From: Peristeroidobacter agariperforans
GTDB taxonomy: Bacteria > Pseudomonadota > Gammaproteobacteria > Steroidobacterales > Steroidobacteraceae
DNA length: 64,000 nt
Direction of reading: 5' to 3'
Assembly (NCBI RefSeq): GCF_004138335.1
Contig: NZ_RYFW01000001.1
Span: 434,001 to 498,000, forward strand
The position numbers were made by a program, and so were the translations under genes. The notes under the pieces were generated by a model, which saw only the letters and a list, made by a program, of their open reading frames with translations, was not told the DNA's origin and did not search any database. How positions within the stretch are numbered: position 1 is the stretch's first letter; each line of letters opens with the position of its first letter. Of this stretch, positions 18,603-27,720 are shown piece by piece.

Positions 18603-19721
18603 TTACTTCCTGAAGCTCTCCGCCCTCTTGCCCAACGTAACAAACAACGCGTCGAACGGCTCCTTGAATTTCTTCACGCCCTCGCGCTCGAGCTGCTCGC
18701 TCACCGCCTTCAGCTCGATGCCCATGTTGCGAAGGATCTGCACCGTCTCCTTCGCCTCAGCCAGATCGTCCTCGATCCTCACACCCGCGTCACCATGATC
18801 GCGAAACGCATCGACCGTCGCAGGCGGTAACGTATTAACAGTGTTCGGCGCGATCAGCGCCTCCACATACATCGTGTCCTTGTACGCCGGATCTTTGCTG
18901 GAAGTGGACGCCCATAACAAACGTTGCGGTTTCGCTCCCTTGTCCGCCAGAGCGCGCCAACGATCACTCCCGGTCCACTGCTTGTAGTACTGATAAGCCA
19001 ATCGCGCGCTCGCGATGGCGGCGCGGCCGCGGCGGGCTTTGGATTCGTACGTGTTCATCGTGTCGAGCTTGGCGTCGATCAGCGTATCGATGCGGCTCAG
19101 GAAGAAGCTCGCAACCGATGCAACTTTATCGATGGGCTGCCCCGCCTTCACCCGCTGCTCCAATCCAGTCAGGTACGCATCGACGACCGCGCGATAGCGA
19201 TCGACGCTGAACAACAGAGTGACATTGATGTTGATGCCCGCCGCGATCAAGTCAGTGATCGCCGGCAGGCCGGCCTCGGTGCCCGGGACTTTGATCATGG
19301 CGTTGGGTCGATTGAACGCCTTCCACAAACGCACCCCTTCGGCAATCGTGCCTTGCGTGTCATCCGCCAGGTGCGGCGAAACCTCCAGGCTCACGAATCC
19401 GTCCCCGCCCCCCGTCGAATCGTAGGTCTGACGAAACAGATCGGCCGCGGCCTGCACATCTTCGAGCGCCAGCGTCTCGTAGATGTCGTTGATGCTCTTG
19501 CCCGCGCGGGCCAGGGCAGCAATAGCGTCGTTGTACTCCGCACCTTCGCCGATCGCCTTGGCAAAGATCGCAGGATTGGAGGTCACGCCGGCGAGTGCAT
19601 CCTCGGAGATGAGGCGAGCCAGGTGCCCGTCGCGCAGCCAGCTGCGGCGGATGTCATCGAGCCAAATGCTCTGACCCAACTGGTGGACCTGGCGTAACCG
19701 ATTCGGGACTCGCTCGTTCAT
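18603..19721 (-). CDS. tal: Transaldolase
   Basis: 372 residues, the longer bacterial/actinobacterial-type transaldolase. Visible motifs: SIWLDDIRRSWL near 19, GVTSNPAIFAKAI near 45, EVSPHLADDT near 113, and the Schiff-base lysine in NAMIKVPGTEAG near 144. The enzyme exchanges dihydroxyacetone units between sedoheptulose 7-phosphate and glyceraldehyde 3-phosphate in the pentose phosphate pathway. The start ATG 19721 has GGAG 7 bases upstream. The gene is not next to other pentose-pathway genes here. Confidence 0.95.
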   Translation of the reverse strand: MNERVPNRLRQVHQLGQSIWLDDIRRSWLRDGHLARLISEDALAGVTSNPAIFAKAIGEGAEYNDAIAALARAGKSINDIYETLALEDVQAAADLFRQTYDSTGGGDGFVSLEVSPHLADDTQGTIAEGVRLWKAFNRPNAMIKVPGTEAGLPAITDLIAAGININVTLLFSVDRYRAVVDAYLTGLEQRVKAGQPIDKVASVASFFLSRIDTLIDAKLDTMNTYESKARRGRAAIASARLAYQYYKQWTGSDRWRALADKGAKPQRLLWASTSSKDPAYKDTMYVEALIAPNTVNTLPPATVDAFRDHGDAGVRIEDDLAEAKETVQILRNMGIELKAVSEQLEREGVKKFKEPFDALFVTLGKRAESFRK

Positions 19722-19894
19722 CTCATGGCTCCAAGTTCAAAAGACTCTGCAATGCATCACGCGCCATTGTATAGGACTGGAGTGCGATTAGAGCTGTAGC
19801 GTCAACACTGCAATTCCCCACAATGGCTTGTTCACAAGCCTTCGGTAGGTATCCTCCGCCCAACACCAGATACTTCACACGGCAGCTCCGCGCA

Positions 19895-20818
19895 ATGCTC
19901 CACTCGCTCATGTCACCCCGGATGCTGATCTTGGTGACGTTTCTGGCCTCCGTCACATTCATCCAGTTCCGCGGCCGGGTTCGGCACAAGTTCTCGCGTC
20001 TGGTCGCAGATCACGCCAATCTGCTCGCGCCCTACAACGCGCTGATGTATTTGTTCTCGGCGGTCAAAGCCAAGCCCTATGCGGACATCCGGGAGTTCCC
20101 GGAACTGAAACAGGTCACCGAACAGTGGCAGATGATCCGTGAGGAGGCACTGAAGCTGTTCGACGAAGGTCATATCCGTGCCGCCTCCGGTTACAACGAC
20201 ATCGGCTTCAACACCTTCTTCAAGCGCGGCTGGAAGCGTTTTTACCTGAAGTGGTACGGCGACTTCCTGCCATCGGCTTCGGCGTTGTGTCCGAAGACGG
20301 CCGAGCTGCTGGGTAAAATTCCTTCCATCAACGCGGCAATGTTTACACTTTTGCCGCCCGGCTCTCGCCTCGGCGCTCACCGCGATCCGTTCGCAGGCTC
20401 GTTGCGTTATCACCTCGGCCTGGTCACGCCCAATTCGCCCGAGTGCTACATCGTGGTCGACGGACAGAAGTATTACTGGAAGGACGGCGAGGCGGTGATG
20501 TTCGATGAGACATACATTCATCAAGCCGAGAACCGTACCGACGTCACCCGCGTGATTCTTTTCTGCGACATCGAGCGGCCGATCTCTAACCCCGTGTTGC
20601 GATGGATTAATCGCACCGTCGGCCACGGCATGATTCGCGCGGCGGCAACACAGAACGTGCCCGGCGAGCACGTCGGCGTGCTGAATCATATATTCGCTTA
20701 CGTGTATCAAATCCGCGCGCTCGGCATTCGTATCAAGGAATGGCACAAGCCGCTCTACTACGTGCTGAAGTGGTGTCTGATCGCCGCCATCGGCTTTGGG
20801 CTCGTTGTCGGATTTTGA
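19895..20818 (+). CDS. lpxO: LpxO-type lipid A hydroxylase (aspartyl/asparaginyl beta-hydroxylase family)
   Basis: About 307 residues. Known LpxO proteins begin with a short membrane helix and FRGRVRHKF, found here after MLILVTFLASVTFIQ, so the start must be 19895, 19910 or 19919; none has a clear Shine-Dalgarno. The Fe(II)/2-oxoglutarate-binding motif reads GAHRDPFAGSLRYHLGL, with the second histidine in DETYIHQAENRT and the 2-oxoglutarate arginine in TRVILFCDIERP. A C-terminal hydrophobic segment (CLIAAIGFGLVVGF) gives a second membrane anchor. LpxO hydroxylates the 2-position of a lipid A secondary acyl chain at the inner membrane. A broader hydroxylase role cannot be excluded. Confidence 0.88.
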   Translation: MLHSLMSPRMLILVTFLASVTFIQFRGRVRHKFSRLVADHANLLAPYNALMYLFSAVKAKPYADIREFPELKQVTEQWQMIREEALKLFDEGHIRAASGYNDIGFNTFFKRGWKRFYLKWYGDFLPSASALCPKTAELLGKIPSINAAMFTLLPPGSRLGAHRDPFAGSLRYHLGLVTPNSPECYIVVDGQKYYWKDGEAVMFDETYIHQAENRTDVTRVILFCDIERPISNPVLRWINRTVGHGMIRAAATQNVPGEHVGVLNHIFAYVYQIRALGIRIKEWHKPLYYVLKWCLIAAIGFGLVVGF

Positions 20819-20827
20819 GACAACGTC

Positions 20828-20908
20828 TCATTCGACTTTGCGTTTGTCCTCGAGCGCAGCCTCGATCGCCGCGGCAATTATTTCCTCCGCGGCGTTAATC
20901 CAAGTCAT
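20828..20908 (-). CDS. Candidate 26-residue small protein
   Basis: A short frame, ATG 20908 to TGA 20828, with GAGA just before the start and an in-frame stop eight codons upstream. It encodes MTWINAAEEIIAAAIEAALE followed by DKRKVE, an Ala/Glu/Ile-rich peptide that would form an amphipathic helix with a basic tail. Codon usage resembles neighbouring genes. It lies in the spacer between lpxO (convergent) and the secreted hypothetical at 21069. An 8-bp inverted repeat (20867-20894) falls inside it. Chance cannot be excluded at this length. Confidence 0.33.
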   Translation of the reverse strand: MTWINAAEEIIAAAIEAALEDKRKVE

Positions 20909-21068
20909 TCTCGCGCGCTGATTTTCTCGTCACGGCGGTTCTCCGCTGGCGCGCCTTTTTCCGCATGGAACTTCCGTGCGTGCGTGTCGTTGCTTGCTTA
21001 TCCTCGGCATGGTTTCTGCAAGTCTGTGGCCAAGCGGACTTGACCAGTGCCGGTGGACGGGGGCTGCA

Positions 21069-21863
21069 ATGATGATGCGTCTCGGACTCGCGTGTATCAC
21101 TCTGCTATTTCCCGTGTTGGGTCTCACCTGCGAGAGCGTCAATCGCGAGCAGTGCAAGCAGCGCTTCGAAGCGCTGGTGAATTACCGGACTGAAGCCATC
21201 ACCAACGCCTTCGGCGATCTGCTCGGCACCTTGCCCACCGAGCTCGATGTGAAATTCGTCGGCAGCAAAGAGCTGAAAGACAGCGACGGCAAAGAAACGT
21301 ACGACGCCGACCATCACGCGCTGGTGTTTCCTCGCCGCCTGCTCAGCGCCAAGGTCCCCAATCCGATCCGCGCTGCCGCTTACTACTGGCCGTTCTACGA
21401 GAACGAGCAATATCGAAATGCATTCCCGGTGGTGGAAACCATCGATCAGCTGATCTGGACCGCTTTCCTGCAGGAAGCGGCCAAGCGCCGCGGCCTGTCC
21501 TGGCCGCACAAGGACTGCGAGTCCAGCGATCTGGGCACGCGCCTGCCCTGCGAGATGCTGGTCGAAGGGATCAACGAGCATCTGAAGGAAGTGCGCACGC
21601 CGATCTTCAATGCCAACCGGCTCGACATGATCTGGCCGGAAGACTTCGCGGGCTTTCGCCGCGGGTTATGGAATAAAGGCGATCAGCTGTATCTGGACGT
21701 GCAGCGCTATGGCGGGATTCTGTTAATTGGCCCGCTGATCGATCAATTCGGCGTCCCGCGCGCACTCGCGTACATCGCGCAGACGCCGTTCCATGTCGAA
21801 GACAACAACATGCGCTTGTCCGCGCAGCGCTATCAGGAACGCGCGCGAAAAGTCCTCGACTGA
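21069..21863 (+). CDS. Secreted hypothetical protein
   Basis: About 264 residues from the first of three tandem ATGs at 21069; the frame extends upstream to 20976 but that addition lacks signal character. MMMRLGLACITLLFPVLG is a signal peptide; LGLTC does not fit a lipobox well. The mature part contains four further cysteines (CESVNREQCKQ, DCESSDLG, LPCEML) that could pair in the periplasm, and an aromatic patch AAYYWPFYENEQYRN. I do not recognise the family. It is convergent with the DUF2058 gene, whose stop is 2 bp away. Confidence 0.75.
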   Translation: MMMRLGLACITLLFPVLGLTCESVNREQCKQRFEALVNYRTEAITNAFGDLLGTLPTELDVKFVGSKELKDSDGKETYDADHHALVFPRRLLSAKVPNPIRAAAYYWPFYENEQYRNAFPVVETIDQLIWTAFLQEAAKRRGLSWPHKDCESSDLGTRLPCEMLVEGINEHLKEVRTPIFNANRLDMIWPEDFAGFRRGLWNKGDQLYLDVQRYGGILLIGPLIDQFGVPRALAYIAQTPFHVEDNNMRLSAQRYQERARKVLD

Positions 21864-21864
21864 G

Positions 21865-22413
21865 CTACCACATCAGATCGTCAGGGACGACATAGTCCTT
21901 GTACGGATCGTCTTCGGCCGGCCTGGCTTCTTCGGCGTTCAGTTTCACGATGGCGCGCTCGTCGCGCTCGCGGATGCGCTCGGCGATTTCCGGAAGCACC
22001 AGGTCGTACTTGCCTTCGCAGCGAGCGATCATGATCGTGCCGGCAATCAGCTTTTCGCGCAAAGCATTGTCGGCAACGATCCGACGCACCTTGCCGCGAT
22101 CGATGAAATTGAAATATTCCTCGCTCTCCGGCTTGGGCAGCCGATGCTGCTCGATGAGCTGCTTGATCTGCGCCCAGCGCTCCTTGCGGTCCTGATTTTC
22201 CTGGCGTTTGCGGTTCAGCTCGGCATCGCGCGCAGCCTTATCCGCCTGCGCTTTGGCGCGCGCCTCGGCAGCCCGCTTCTCCTGCTCTTCACGCAGCTGG
22301 CGATTCTTGGCCTGCTGATGTTGCTGCTGCTTCTGCTGATTTTCGGCCTGGCGCGCCTGCTTCTTGCTGCCGAGGCCGGCGGCCAACAGCTGATCGCGCA
22401 ATGACATGCTCAT
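21865..22413 (-). CDS. DUF2058 (YaiL-like) protein
   Basis: 182 residues from ATG 22413, chosen because GGAG lies 7 bases upstream; the frame runs on to 22461 without an equivalent site. It begins MSMSLRDQLLAAGLGSKKQ, the conserved opening of the DUF2058/YaiL family. A Gln/Lys/Glu-rich coiled coil (about 20-85) and the conserved C-terminal region (EEYFNFIDRGKVRRIVAD, YDLVLPEIAERI) follow. Family members are cytosolic and often described as nucleoprotein or polysaccharide-synthesis associated, without firm function. Confidence 0.9.
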   Translation of the reverse strand: MSMSLRDQLLAAGLGSKKQARQAENQQKQQQHQQAKNRQLREEQEKRAAEARAKAQADKAARDAELNRKRQENQDRKERWAQIKQLIEQHRLPKPESEEYFNFIDRGKVRRIVADNALREKLIAGTIMIARCEGKYDLVLPEIAERIRERDERAIVKLNAEEARPAEDDPYKDYVVPDDLMW

Positions 22414-22498
22414 CGAAAGGCTCCGCACGGACTCCTTGGGGGACGGCGCCATTCTACGCAAACCGCCGCCGCGCGGGAGTGTGACGCTCTTCGAAAAC

Positions 22499-23446
22499 TC
22501 AGGCCGGTTGCAGTCTGCCGCCGCGGACCGTCTCTATTTCCCGTCGCGGCGGAGCGCCGAACAGGCGTCGATACTCGCGGCTGAATTGCGACGGGCTTTC
22601 GTAACCGACGCGATGCGCAGCGGCAGCGGCCTCCAGCCCCTCGGTGAGCATCAGGCGGCGCGCCTCGTGCAAGCGCAGGTGTTTCTGAAACTGCATCGGC
22701 GACATGGCCGTCACTGCTTTGAAACGATGGTGCAACGACGATTCGCTCATGTGCGCGGCCGCCGCCAGGTCTTCGATGCGCAACGACTCGGTGAATCGCT
22801 TGCGCAACAGATCGATGGCGCGCGCCACGCGATTCACCTGGCTGTCGACGATGCACAACTCGCGCAATCGATGCCCCAACTCCCCGGTGAGCACTCGATA
22901 ATGAATTTCCCTCAACACCAGGGGCGCGAGAATCGCGGCATCCCGCGGCTGTTCCAACAAGCGCGTCAGCCGCAGGACGGCGTCGAGCAATTGCGGACTG
23001 GTGCGTGCGACATACAAGCCACGGTCCGTAGACGGCGGCACGGCGCTGCGGCCAACCTGCAACAACAGCTCACCGATCATGCGTGCGTCGAGCTCGAGGC
23101 GCAGACACAGATAGGGCTTCTCGGGCGTCGCTTCGAGGACATGGCCGATCGCGGGCAACGTGACCGACACGGTGAGGTAATTCAACGCATCGTAGTAATA
23201 GATGTCGTCGCCGAGCAGTGCGCGCTTGCGCCCTTGCACGACGATGCAAAGGCTCGGCTCGTACACCGAGGGCGTCGGTACGGACGGCGCGTTGGCGCGA
23301 ATCACCGTCAACGCCGGAATGGCGGACGGATGAATGCCCTCCTGGGGCGTCAACCGGGTGACCAGGGCAGCCAGCTCGGCTTGCTGCTCGTCCAGATTGG
23401 GGAGCTCGATAACGGCGGGATTCGGGATGGAAATGGCGGCGCTCAT
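22499..23446 (-). CDS. AraC-family transcriptional regulator with AraC_N domain
   Basis: About 315 residues from ATG 23446. The N-terminal effector domain reads EPSLCIVVQGRKRALLGDDIYYYDALNYLTVSVTLP, typical of the AraC_N (PF06719) group. The C-terminal part has two helix-turn-helix motifs: IEDLAAAAHMSESSLHHRFKAVTAMSP and AAAAAHRVGYESPSQFSREYRRLFG. Relatives often sit beside, and regulate, oxidoreductase genes, but no such target adjoins here: rsuA lies upstream on the same strand, 162 bp away. The inducer is unknown. Confidence 0.92.
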   Translation of the reverse strand: MSAAISIPNPAVIELPNLDEQQAELAALVTRLTPQEGIHPSAIPALTVIRANAPSVPTPSVYEPSLCIVVQGRKRALLGDDIYYYDALNYLTVSVTLPAIGHVLEATPEKPYLCLRLELDARMIGELLLQVGRSAVPPSTDRGLYVARTSPQLLDAVLRLTRLLEQPRDAAILAPLVLREIHYRVLTGELGHRLRELCIVDSQVNRVARAIDLLRKRFTESLRIEDLAAAAHMSESSLHHRFKAVTAMSPMQFQKHLRLHEARRLMLTEGLEAAAAAHRVGYESPSQFSREYRRLFGAPPRREIETVRGGRLQPA

Positions 23447-23608
23447 AGCTGCAGGCCCTACGATAATCAGGCTATTCGACCGCCTGATTATCAACATAGT
23501 TCAGCGTCGTTGTCCCACGCGGGCAAGCCACCTTTGCAGAATCGGGCAAGAATCGACGAGGAATGGACAGCGGCGGCGGGGCCGGCTGACGGCACTGTCA
23601 GCCCGGCG

Positions 23609-24319
23609 TCAGGCGGCCGTCACCCCGAACAGCTTGTCGCGATCGGCGGCGTCGAGCGGACGCCATCTGCCCTCGGGGAGCGCGCCCAAGTCGAGGTCAC
23701 CGACGCGGCTGCGATGCAGCTTCTCGACGTGGTTGCCGACGGCCGCAAACATCCGGCGCGCCTGATGGTAACGGCCTTCAGTCAGCGTGAGCCTCGCCTG
23801 TCTCGGGCCGAGCACTTCCAGCGTCGCCGGCGCGAGCGGTTCGCGCTCGGATTCGAGCATCAACTTGCCGCTCGCGAATATTTTCACTTCGTCGCCGCGC
23901 AGATCGCGCGCCAGCGTCGCTTCATAAATCTTCGGCAGCTTGGATTTCGGCGAGACGATCTTGTGCAGCAACTTGCCGTCATCCGTCATCAGCAACAACC
24001 CGGTCGTGTCGCGATCGAGCCGCCCGACCGTCGCCACGATGGGATCGCGACGACGAAACCGTTCGGGTAACAAGTCATAAACGATCTGGCCAGGATCGCT
24101 GGTCGAGCACGTATAGCCGACCGGCTTGTTCAGCATCAGCAGCAGACCGGGCGCGGGATCCAGCGGCTCGCCATCGATGAGGACGCGCGAATGATCGACC
24201 TTGTCGTCCGAGTACAGCACTTCGCCGTCGATGTCTGTAATGCGACCCTCGCGAAAGATCGCGAGCACTTCCTTGCGACTGCCATAGCCGAGATTGGCGA
24301 TGAGCTTGAGTAATTTCAT
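23609..24319 (-). CDS. rsuA: 16S rRNA pseudouridine(516) synthase RsuA-like
   Basis: 236 residues from ATG 24319, preceded by AAGG; the frame also continues to 24412 inside the upstream gene. An S4 RNA-binding domain opens the protein (MKLLKLIANLGYGSRKEV). The pseudouridine synthase domain carries the catalytic aspartate in GRLDRDTTGLLLMTDDG, and the KPVGYTCS motif of the RsuA/RluB/E/F family is present. It isomerises uridine to pseudouridine; RsuA and related RluE/F differ in target, so rRNA position 516 is inferred. It follows an rRNA methyltransferase-like gene by 52 bp on the same strand, a sensible ribosome-maturation pairing. Confidence 0.88.
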   Translation of the reverse strand: MKLLKLIANLGYGSRKEVLAIFREGRITDIDGEVLYSDDKVDHSRVLIDGEPLDPAPGLLLMLNKPVGYTCSTSDPGQIVYDLLPERFRRRDPIVATVGRLDRDTTGLLLMTDDGKLLHKIVSPKSKLPKIYEATLARDLRGDEVKIFASGKLMLESEREPLAPATLEVLGPRQARLTLTEGRYHQARRMFAAVGNHVEKLHRSRVGDLDLGALPEGRWRPLDAADRDKLFGVTAA

Positions 24320-24371
24320 CGCGAGCCCTTCGCCAGCCCTGCGCAGGCGCGAACTGCTGAACCTATCTCGT

Positions 24372-25442
24372 TCATCGCGCGGCCCTGCCGGATTTGCGAG
24401 CGGCCTTGGCACGCACCGCTTCGATGATCTTGTAGCCGTGCTGTTGCACGACCGTGCGCACGTTGTCGAAGCTTTCGCTCAACACGTTCTCATAGGGCAA
24501 GTGACGATTCGCCACCAGCCACAATTTGCCGCCGGGACGCAGCGAATCGGCAGCGACTGCGATGAAACGCCGGCCGATGTCTGGTCGATCGATAGCGCGC
24601 TGCGCATGGAACGGCGGATTGGTGACGATAACGTCATAGCTATCGGGCAGCCCTGCCGCCACGTCGTGCCAGCGATAGTCGATGGGCGTGCGCGCTTCGA
24701 AGCTCTTCAGATTCACGCGCGCCAATTCCAACGCGCGGTTCTCCGCCTCGTATGCATCGAGCGCACTGATGCCGGAACAGCGAGTCAACAACTCCGCTGA
24801 CAAGTACCCGAAGCCTGCGCCCAGATCGGCAGCGCGGCCCGTCAAGTTCGATGGCAAATGCTCCGCGAGCAATGCCGACGCCACATCGATGCGATCCCAC
24901 GCGAAGATTCCGGGACGACTCACGAAACGACCGTCCGCGATCGGTCGAGGCGCATCGAGCTCCTGCCAGTGCGCGATCAAAGAAACGTTGAGTCGCGCGA
25001 GCGATGCCGTCCAGAACACACGGCATTTGTTCTTGCTCATGGACTCGACGTCACCGGTGAGCTGCGTGAGATCGGCTTCGCTCGAGCGAGCGCCTTCGTC
25101 ATTGCTCTGGCTGACAATGATGCGACCGCCCGGCTTGGTCATCGCGACGGCGCGCGCCATCAGCGCACGCGCCTCGTCACGCTGCCGAGGCGGCAATATC
25201 AGCACCAGCTCGTATGTTTTTGCCGCGCCGGCGACGTTGACCGCGAAGCCCGCTTGCGCCAATGCGTCTGCTTCGGGCTTGAAGCTTTGCTCACAAGTGA
25301 GCCCGGGCAGCGACCGCTCGCGCAGCGGCCAGCCGTCTCGTGCGCGAAGAAACATCGCGCCACCCGTCGGCCAGGGCAGACGGCCTTCACTGAATGGCAG
25401 GAAGAGCGTTTCGAGCGCCGCGTCGCTGCGATCAGCTGGCAT
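24372..25442 (-). CDS. RsmC/RlmG-like rRNA guanine-N2 methyltransferase
   Basis: 356 residues with the two-domain arrangement of RsmC/RlmG: a degenerate N-terminal methyltransferase-like half and a C-terminal catalytic half. The SAM-binding motif reads AADLGAGFGYLSAELL and the catalytic NPPF loop is VIVTNPPFH. The enzymes methylate a guanine N2 in 16S or 23S rRNA; I cannot tell which. Its start overlaps the last 11 bases of the aminotransferase gene upstream, and rsuA follows, so all three minus-strand genes may be one transcript. Confidence 0.88.
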   Translation of the reverse strand: MPADRSDAALETLFLPFSEGRLPWPTGGAMFLRARDGWPLRERSLPGLTCEQSFKPEADALAQAGFAVNVAGAAKTYELVLILPPRQRDEARALMARAVAMTKPGGRIIVSQSNDEGARSSEADLTQLTGDVESMSKNKCRVFWTASLARLNVSLIAHWQELDAPRPIADGRFVSRPGIFAWDRIDVASALLAEHLPSNLTGRAADLGAGFGYLSAELLTRCSGISALDAYEAENRALELARVNLKSFEARTPIDYRWHDVAAGLPDSYDVIVTNPPFHAQRAIDRPDIGRRFIAVAADSLRPGGKLWLVANRHLPYENVLSESFDNVRTVVQQHGYKIIEAVRAKAARKSGRAAR

Positions 25443-26715
25443 GCGACTGCAACAGCTTCTCGGTGGCGGCGAGCAGCACGCACACGGCCACGCCTTGCAC
25501 CGCTTCCGTCACTTCCGCCAGCTCCGGGAAGCTCGGCGCAATGCGGATGAAACGATCGTGCGGATCCTTGCCGAGCGGATGTGTCGCGCCCGCAGGCGTC
25601 AGCTCCACGCCGGCTTCTTTCGCCAGCTGCACGACACGCTTGGCGCAGCCGTCGAGCACTTCCAGCGAAATGAAATAACCGCCCTTGGGACGCGTCCACT
25701 TCGCAACGCCAGAATCGCCGAGCGCCTGCTCGAATGTATTCAGCACCTGCTCGAACTTGGGCGCGAGGCTGGCGCGATGACGATCCATCAGCGCAGCGAC
25801 GCCGCCGTTGCTGTTGAACAGACGGATGTGACGCAGCTGATTCACCTTGTCGCCGCCGATGGTCCGCATGCTCATGTTCTTCAGATACCAGGCGGCGTTG
25901 TCCTTCGAGCCCGCGAACAACGCAACGCCGGCGCCGGCGAACGTGATCTTGGAGGTCGAGCCGAAGATGAACGCGCGATTCGGATTGCCATGACGCGCGC
26001 ACAGCTCGTCGATGTTGGCAATCTCGACGCGCTCGGCGGTCAGGTGGTGCACGGCGTAGGCGTTATCCCAGAACAAACGAAAATCGCGCGCAGGAGTCTT
26101 CATCTTCGCCAGGCGCTCGACGGTTTCGTTGGAATACACCGTGCCGCACGGGTTGCTGTATTTCGGCACGCACCACATGCCCTTGATCTGCGGATCGGCG
26201 GCCACCAGCTTCTCGACCGCGTCCATGTCCGGACCGGTCTCGAGCATGGGCACCGGAATCATCTCGATGCCGAACTGCGCGCAGATGGAAAAGTGACGGT
26301 CGTAGCCCGGCACCGGGCAGATGAAAGCGACGCGAGATTCGCGCGACCACGGCTTCTCGCTATCGACCGTGCCCTTCAGCATCGAATACACGACCGCATC
26401 GTGCATCAGCGAGAGGCTGGCGTTGTCGCCCAGAATCACGCGGTCCGGGCTGACTCCGAAAATCGGCGCCAGCTGCGCACGCAGCTCCGCCAACCCCTGC
26501 AGCTCGCCGTAGTTGCGAGTGTCCACGCCACCGGCCAGGTAGTCGGCGCCGGGCAGGCTCAGCAGCTCGTTGCACAGGTCCAGCTGTTTCGACGACGGTT
26601 TGCCACGGGTCAGATTCAATTTCAGCTTGCGCTCGGCAAAAGCCTGGTAGCGGCGGCGGATGTCTTCGTGGACGGCGCGCAGGTCGTTGGCGCCTAAAGT
26701 CGTCAAGTTGGGCAT
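25432..26715 (-). CDS. Aspartate aminotransferase-like PLP enzyme (PF12897 type)
   Basis: 427 residues of a fold-type I aminotransferase of the unusual Asp_aminotransf (PF12897) branch. Motifs: LNLTRGKPSSKQLDL near 33, YGELQGLAELR near 69, GDNASLSLMHD near 96, WCVPKYSNPCGTVYS near 181, WDNAYAVHHL near 216, and the PLP lysine in FGSTSKITFAGAGV near 253. It probably interconverts aspartate and oxaloacetate with a 2-oxoglutarate/glutamate pair. It is divergent from panE with 78 bp between the starts, and overlaps the following rRNA methyltransferase by 11 bp. Confidence 0.88.
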   Translation of the reverse strand: MPNLTTLGANDLRAVHEDIRRRYQAFAERKLKLNLTRGKPSSKQLDLCNELLSLPGADYLAGGVDTRNYGELQGLAELRAQLAPIFGVSPDRVILGDNASLSLMHDAVVYSMLKGTVDSEKPWSRESRVAFICPVPGYDRHFSICAQFGIEMIPVPMLETGPDMDAVEKLVAADPQIKGMWCVPKYSNPCGTVYSNETVERLAKMKTPARDFRLFWDNAYAVHHLTAERVEIANIDELCARHGNPNRAFIFGSTSKITFAGAGVALFAGSKDNAAWYLKNMSMRTIGGDKVNQLRHIRLFNSNGGVAALMDRHRASLAPKFEQVLNTFEQALGDSGVAKWTRPKGGYFISLEVLDGCAKRVVQLAKEAGVELTPAGATHPLGKDPHDRFIRIAPSFPELAEVTEAVQGVAVCVLLAATEKLLQSHAS

Positions 26716-26793
26716 GGGTGGGTGAAAGTCAGGCCGGTGTGGCCGGTTGGGGTAAATTTCGCGGCTGCGGATCTTAGCGGCTATTCTCAGCCC

Positions 26794-27720
26794 ATGACAT
26801 CCATCCTCATCGTCGGCGCCGGCGCGGTCGGTGCTCTGTTCGGCTCGGCGCTGGCCCGCCAGGGGGCCCAGGTCTCAGTGGTCTGTCGGTCGGATTACGA
26901 CGTAGTTTCCCGCGAGGGCTACGACATTAGCAGCCCGCTGCTCGGCAACCATCGGTTCTGTCCACACGCAGTGTTCAAGACCGTGGCCGAGTCCAAGACG
27001 CCTCCGGATTACCTGATCCTGACCACCAAAGTGCTGGAAGGCGTGGATCGCGCCGCACTGATCCGCCCGGCCGTCGGACCCAAGACGGTCATTGTGCTGA
27101 TCCAGAACGGGGTGGATATCGAGGCGGAAATCGCCACGGCCTTTCCCGAGAACGAGATCCTCAGCGGCCTCGCCATCGTCGGCGTGGGGCGCAGCGCCCC
27201 CGGCATGGTGAATCACCAGACCATGGGTTCGCTGAACCTGGGTCGCTACCCCAGCGGCGCGTCAGCGGCGGGCGAGCGGCTGGCCGCCTTGCTCAACGGC
27301 GCCGGCATCGGCTGCAAGCTGACCGATGACGTGGTGAGCGCGCGCTGGGTGAAGGCGGTGTGGAACGCGACATTCAATCCGATTTCGATCACCGGCGGCA
27401 TGCTCGACACCGCGGTCATGCTCGGCACCGCCGAGTCGACTGCGTTCATTCGACGAGCGATGGATGAGGTTTGCGCAGTGGCCGCGGCTGCCGGCCACCC
27501 GGTGCACCCGAAGGTGGTCGAGCAGTTCATCAGCACCACCCAGGGCATGCAGCCATACCTCACCAGCATGGCGCTGGATTACAAGTACGGCCGACCGATG
27601 GAGATCGAGGCAATCCTGGGCAACACGGTGCGCGCCGCCCGCAAGCACGGCGTCAGCACGCCGATCCTCGAGACCCTGTACGCGCTGACGAAAATGATCG
27701 AGCGGCGGATCGCGGTTTAG
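26794..27720 (+). CDS. panE: 2-dehydropantoate 2-reductase (ketopantoate reductase)
   Basis: 308 residues from ATG 26794; the frame is open back to 26722 but the Rossmann motif must sit at the N-terminus. ILIVGAGAVGALFGSALA (NADPH binding) opens the protein, TTKVLEG near residue 75 and IQNGVDIE near 97 follow, the catalytic lysine lies in ARWVKAVWNATFNP and the C-terminal domain has GRPMEIEAILG. It reduces 2-dehydropantoate to pantoate in pantothenate and CoA synthesis. Related ApbA-like paralogues act on other 2-keto acids, so the physiological substrate is likely but not proven. Confidence 0.9.
   Translation: MTSILIVGAGAVGALFGSALARQGAQVSVVCRSDYDVVSREGYDISSPLLGNHRFCPHAVFKTVAESKTPPDYLILTTKVLEGVDRAALIRPAVGPKTVIVLIQNGVDIEAEIATAFPENEILSGLAIVGVGRSAPGMVNHQTMGSLNLGRYPSGASAAGERLAALLNGAGIGCKLTDDVVSARWVKAVWNATFNPISITGGMLDTAVMLGTAESTAFIRRAMDEVCAVAAAAGHPVHPKVVEQFISTTQGMQPYLTSMALDYKYGRPMEIEAILGNTVRAARKHGVSTPILETLYALTKMIERRIAV

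Noticed and set aside
20867-20894. 8-bp inverted repeat CGCCGCGG/CCGCGGCG as regulatory site
   Set aside because: It lies inside the possible small reading frame and is explained by repeated GCC/GCG alanine codons.
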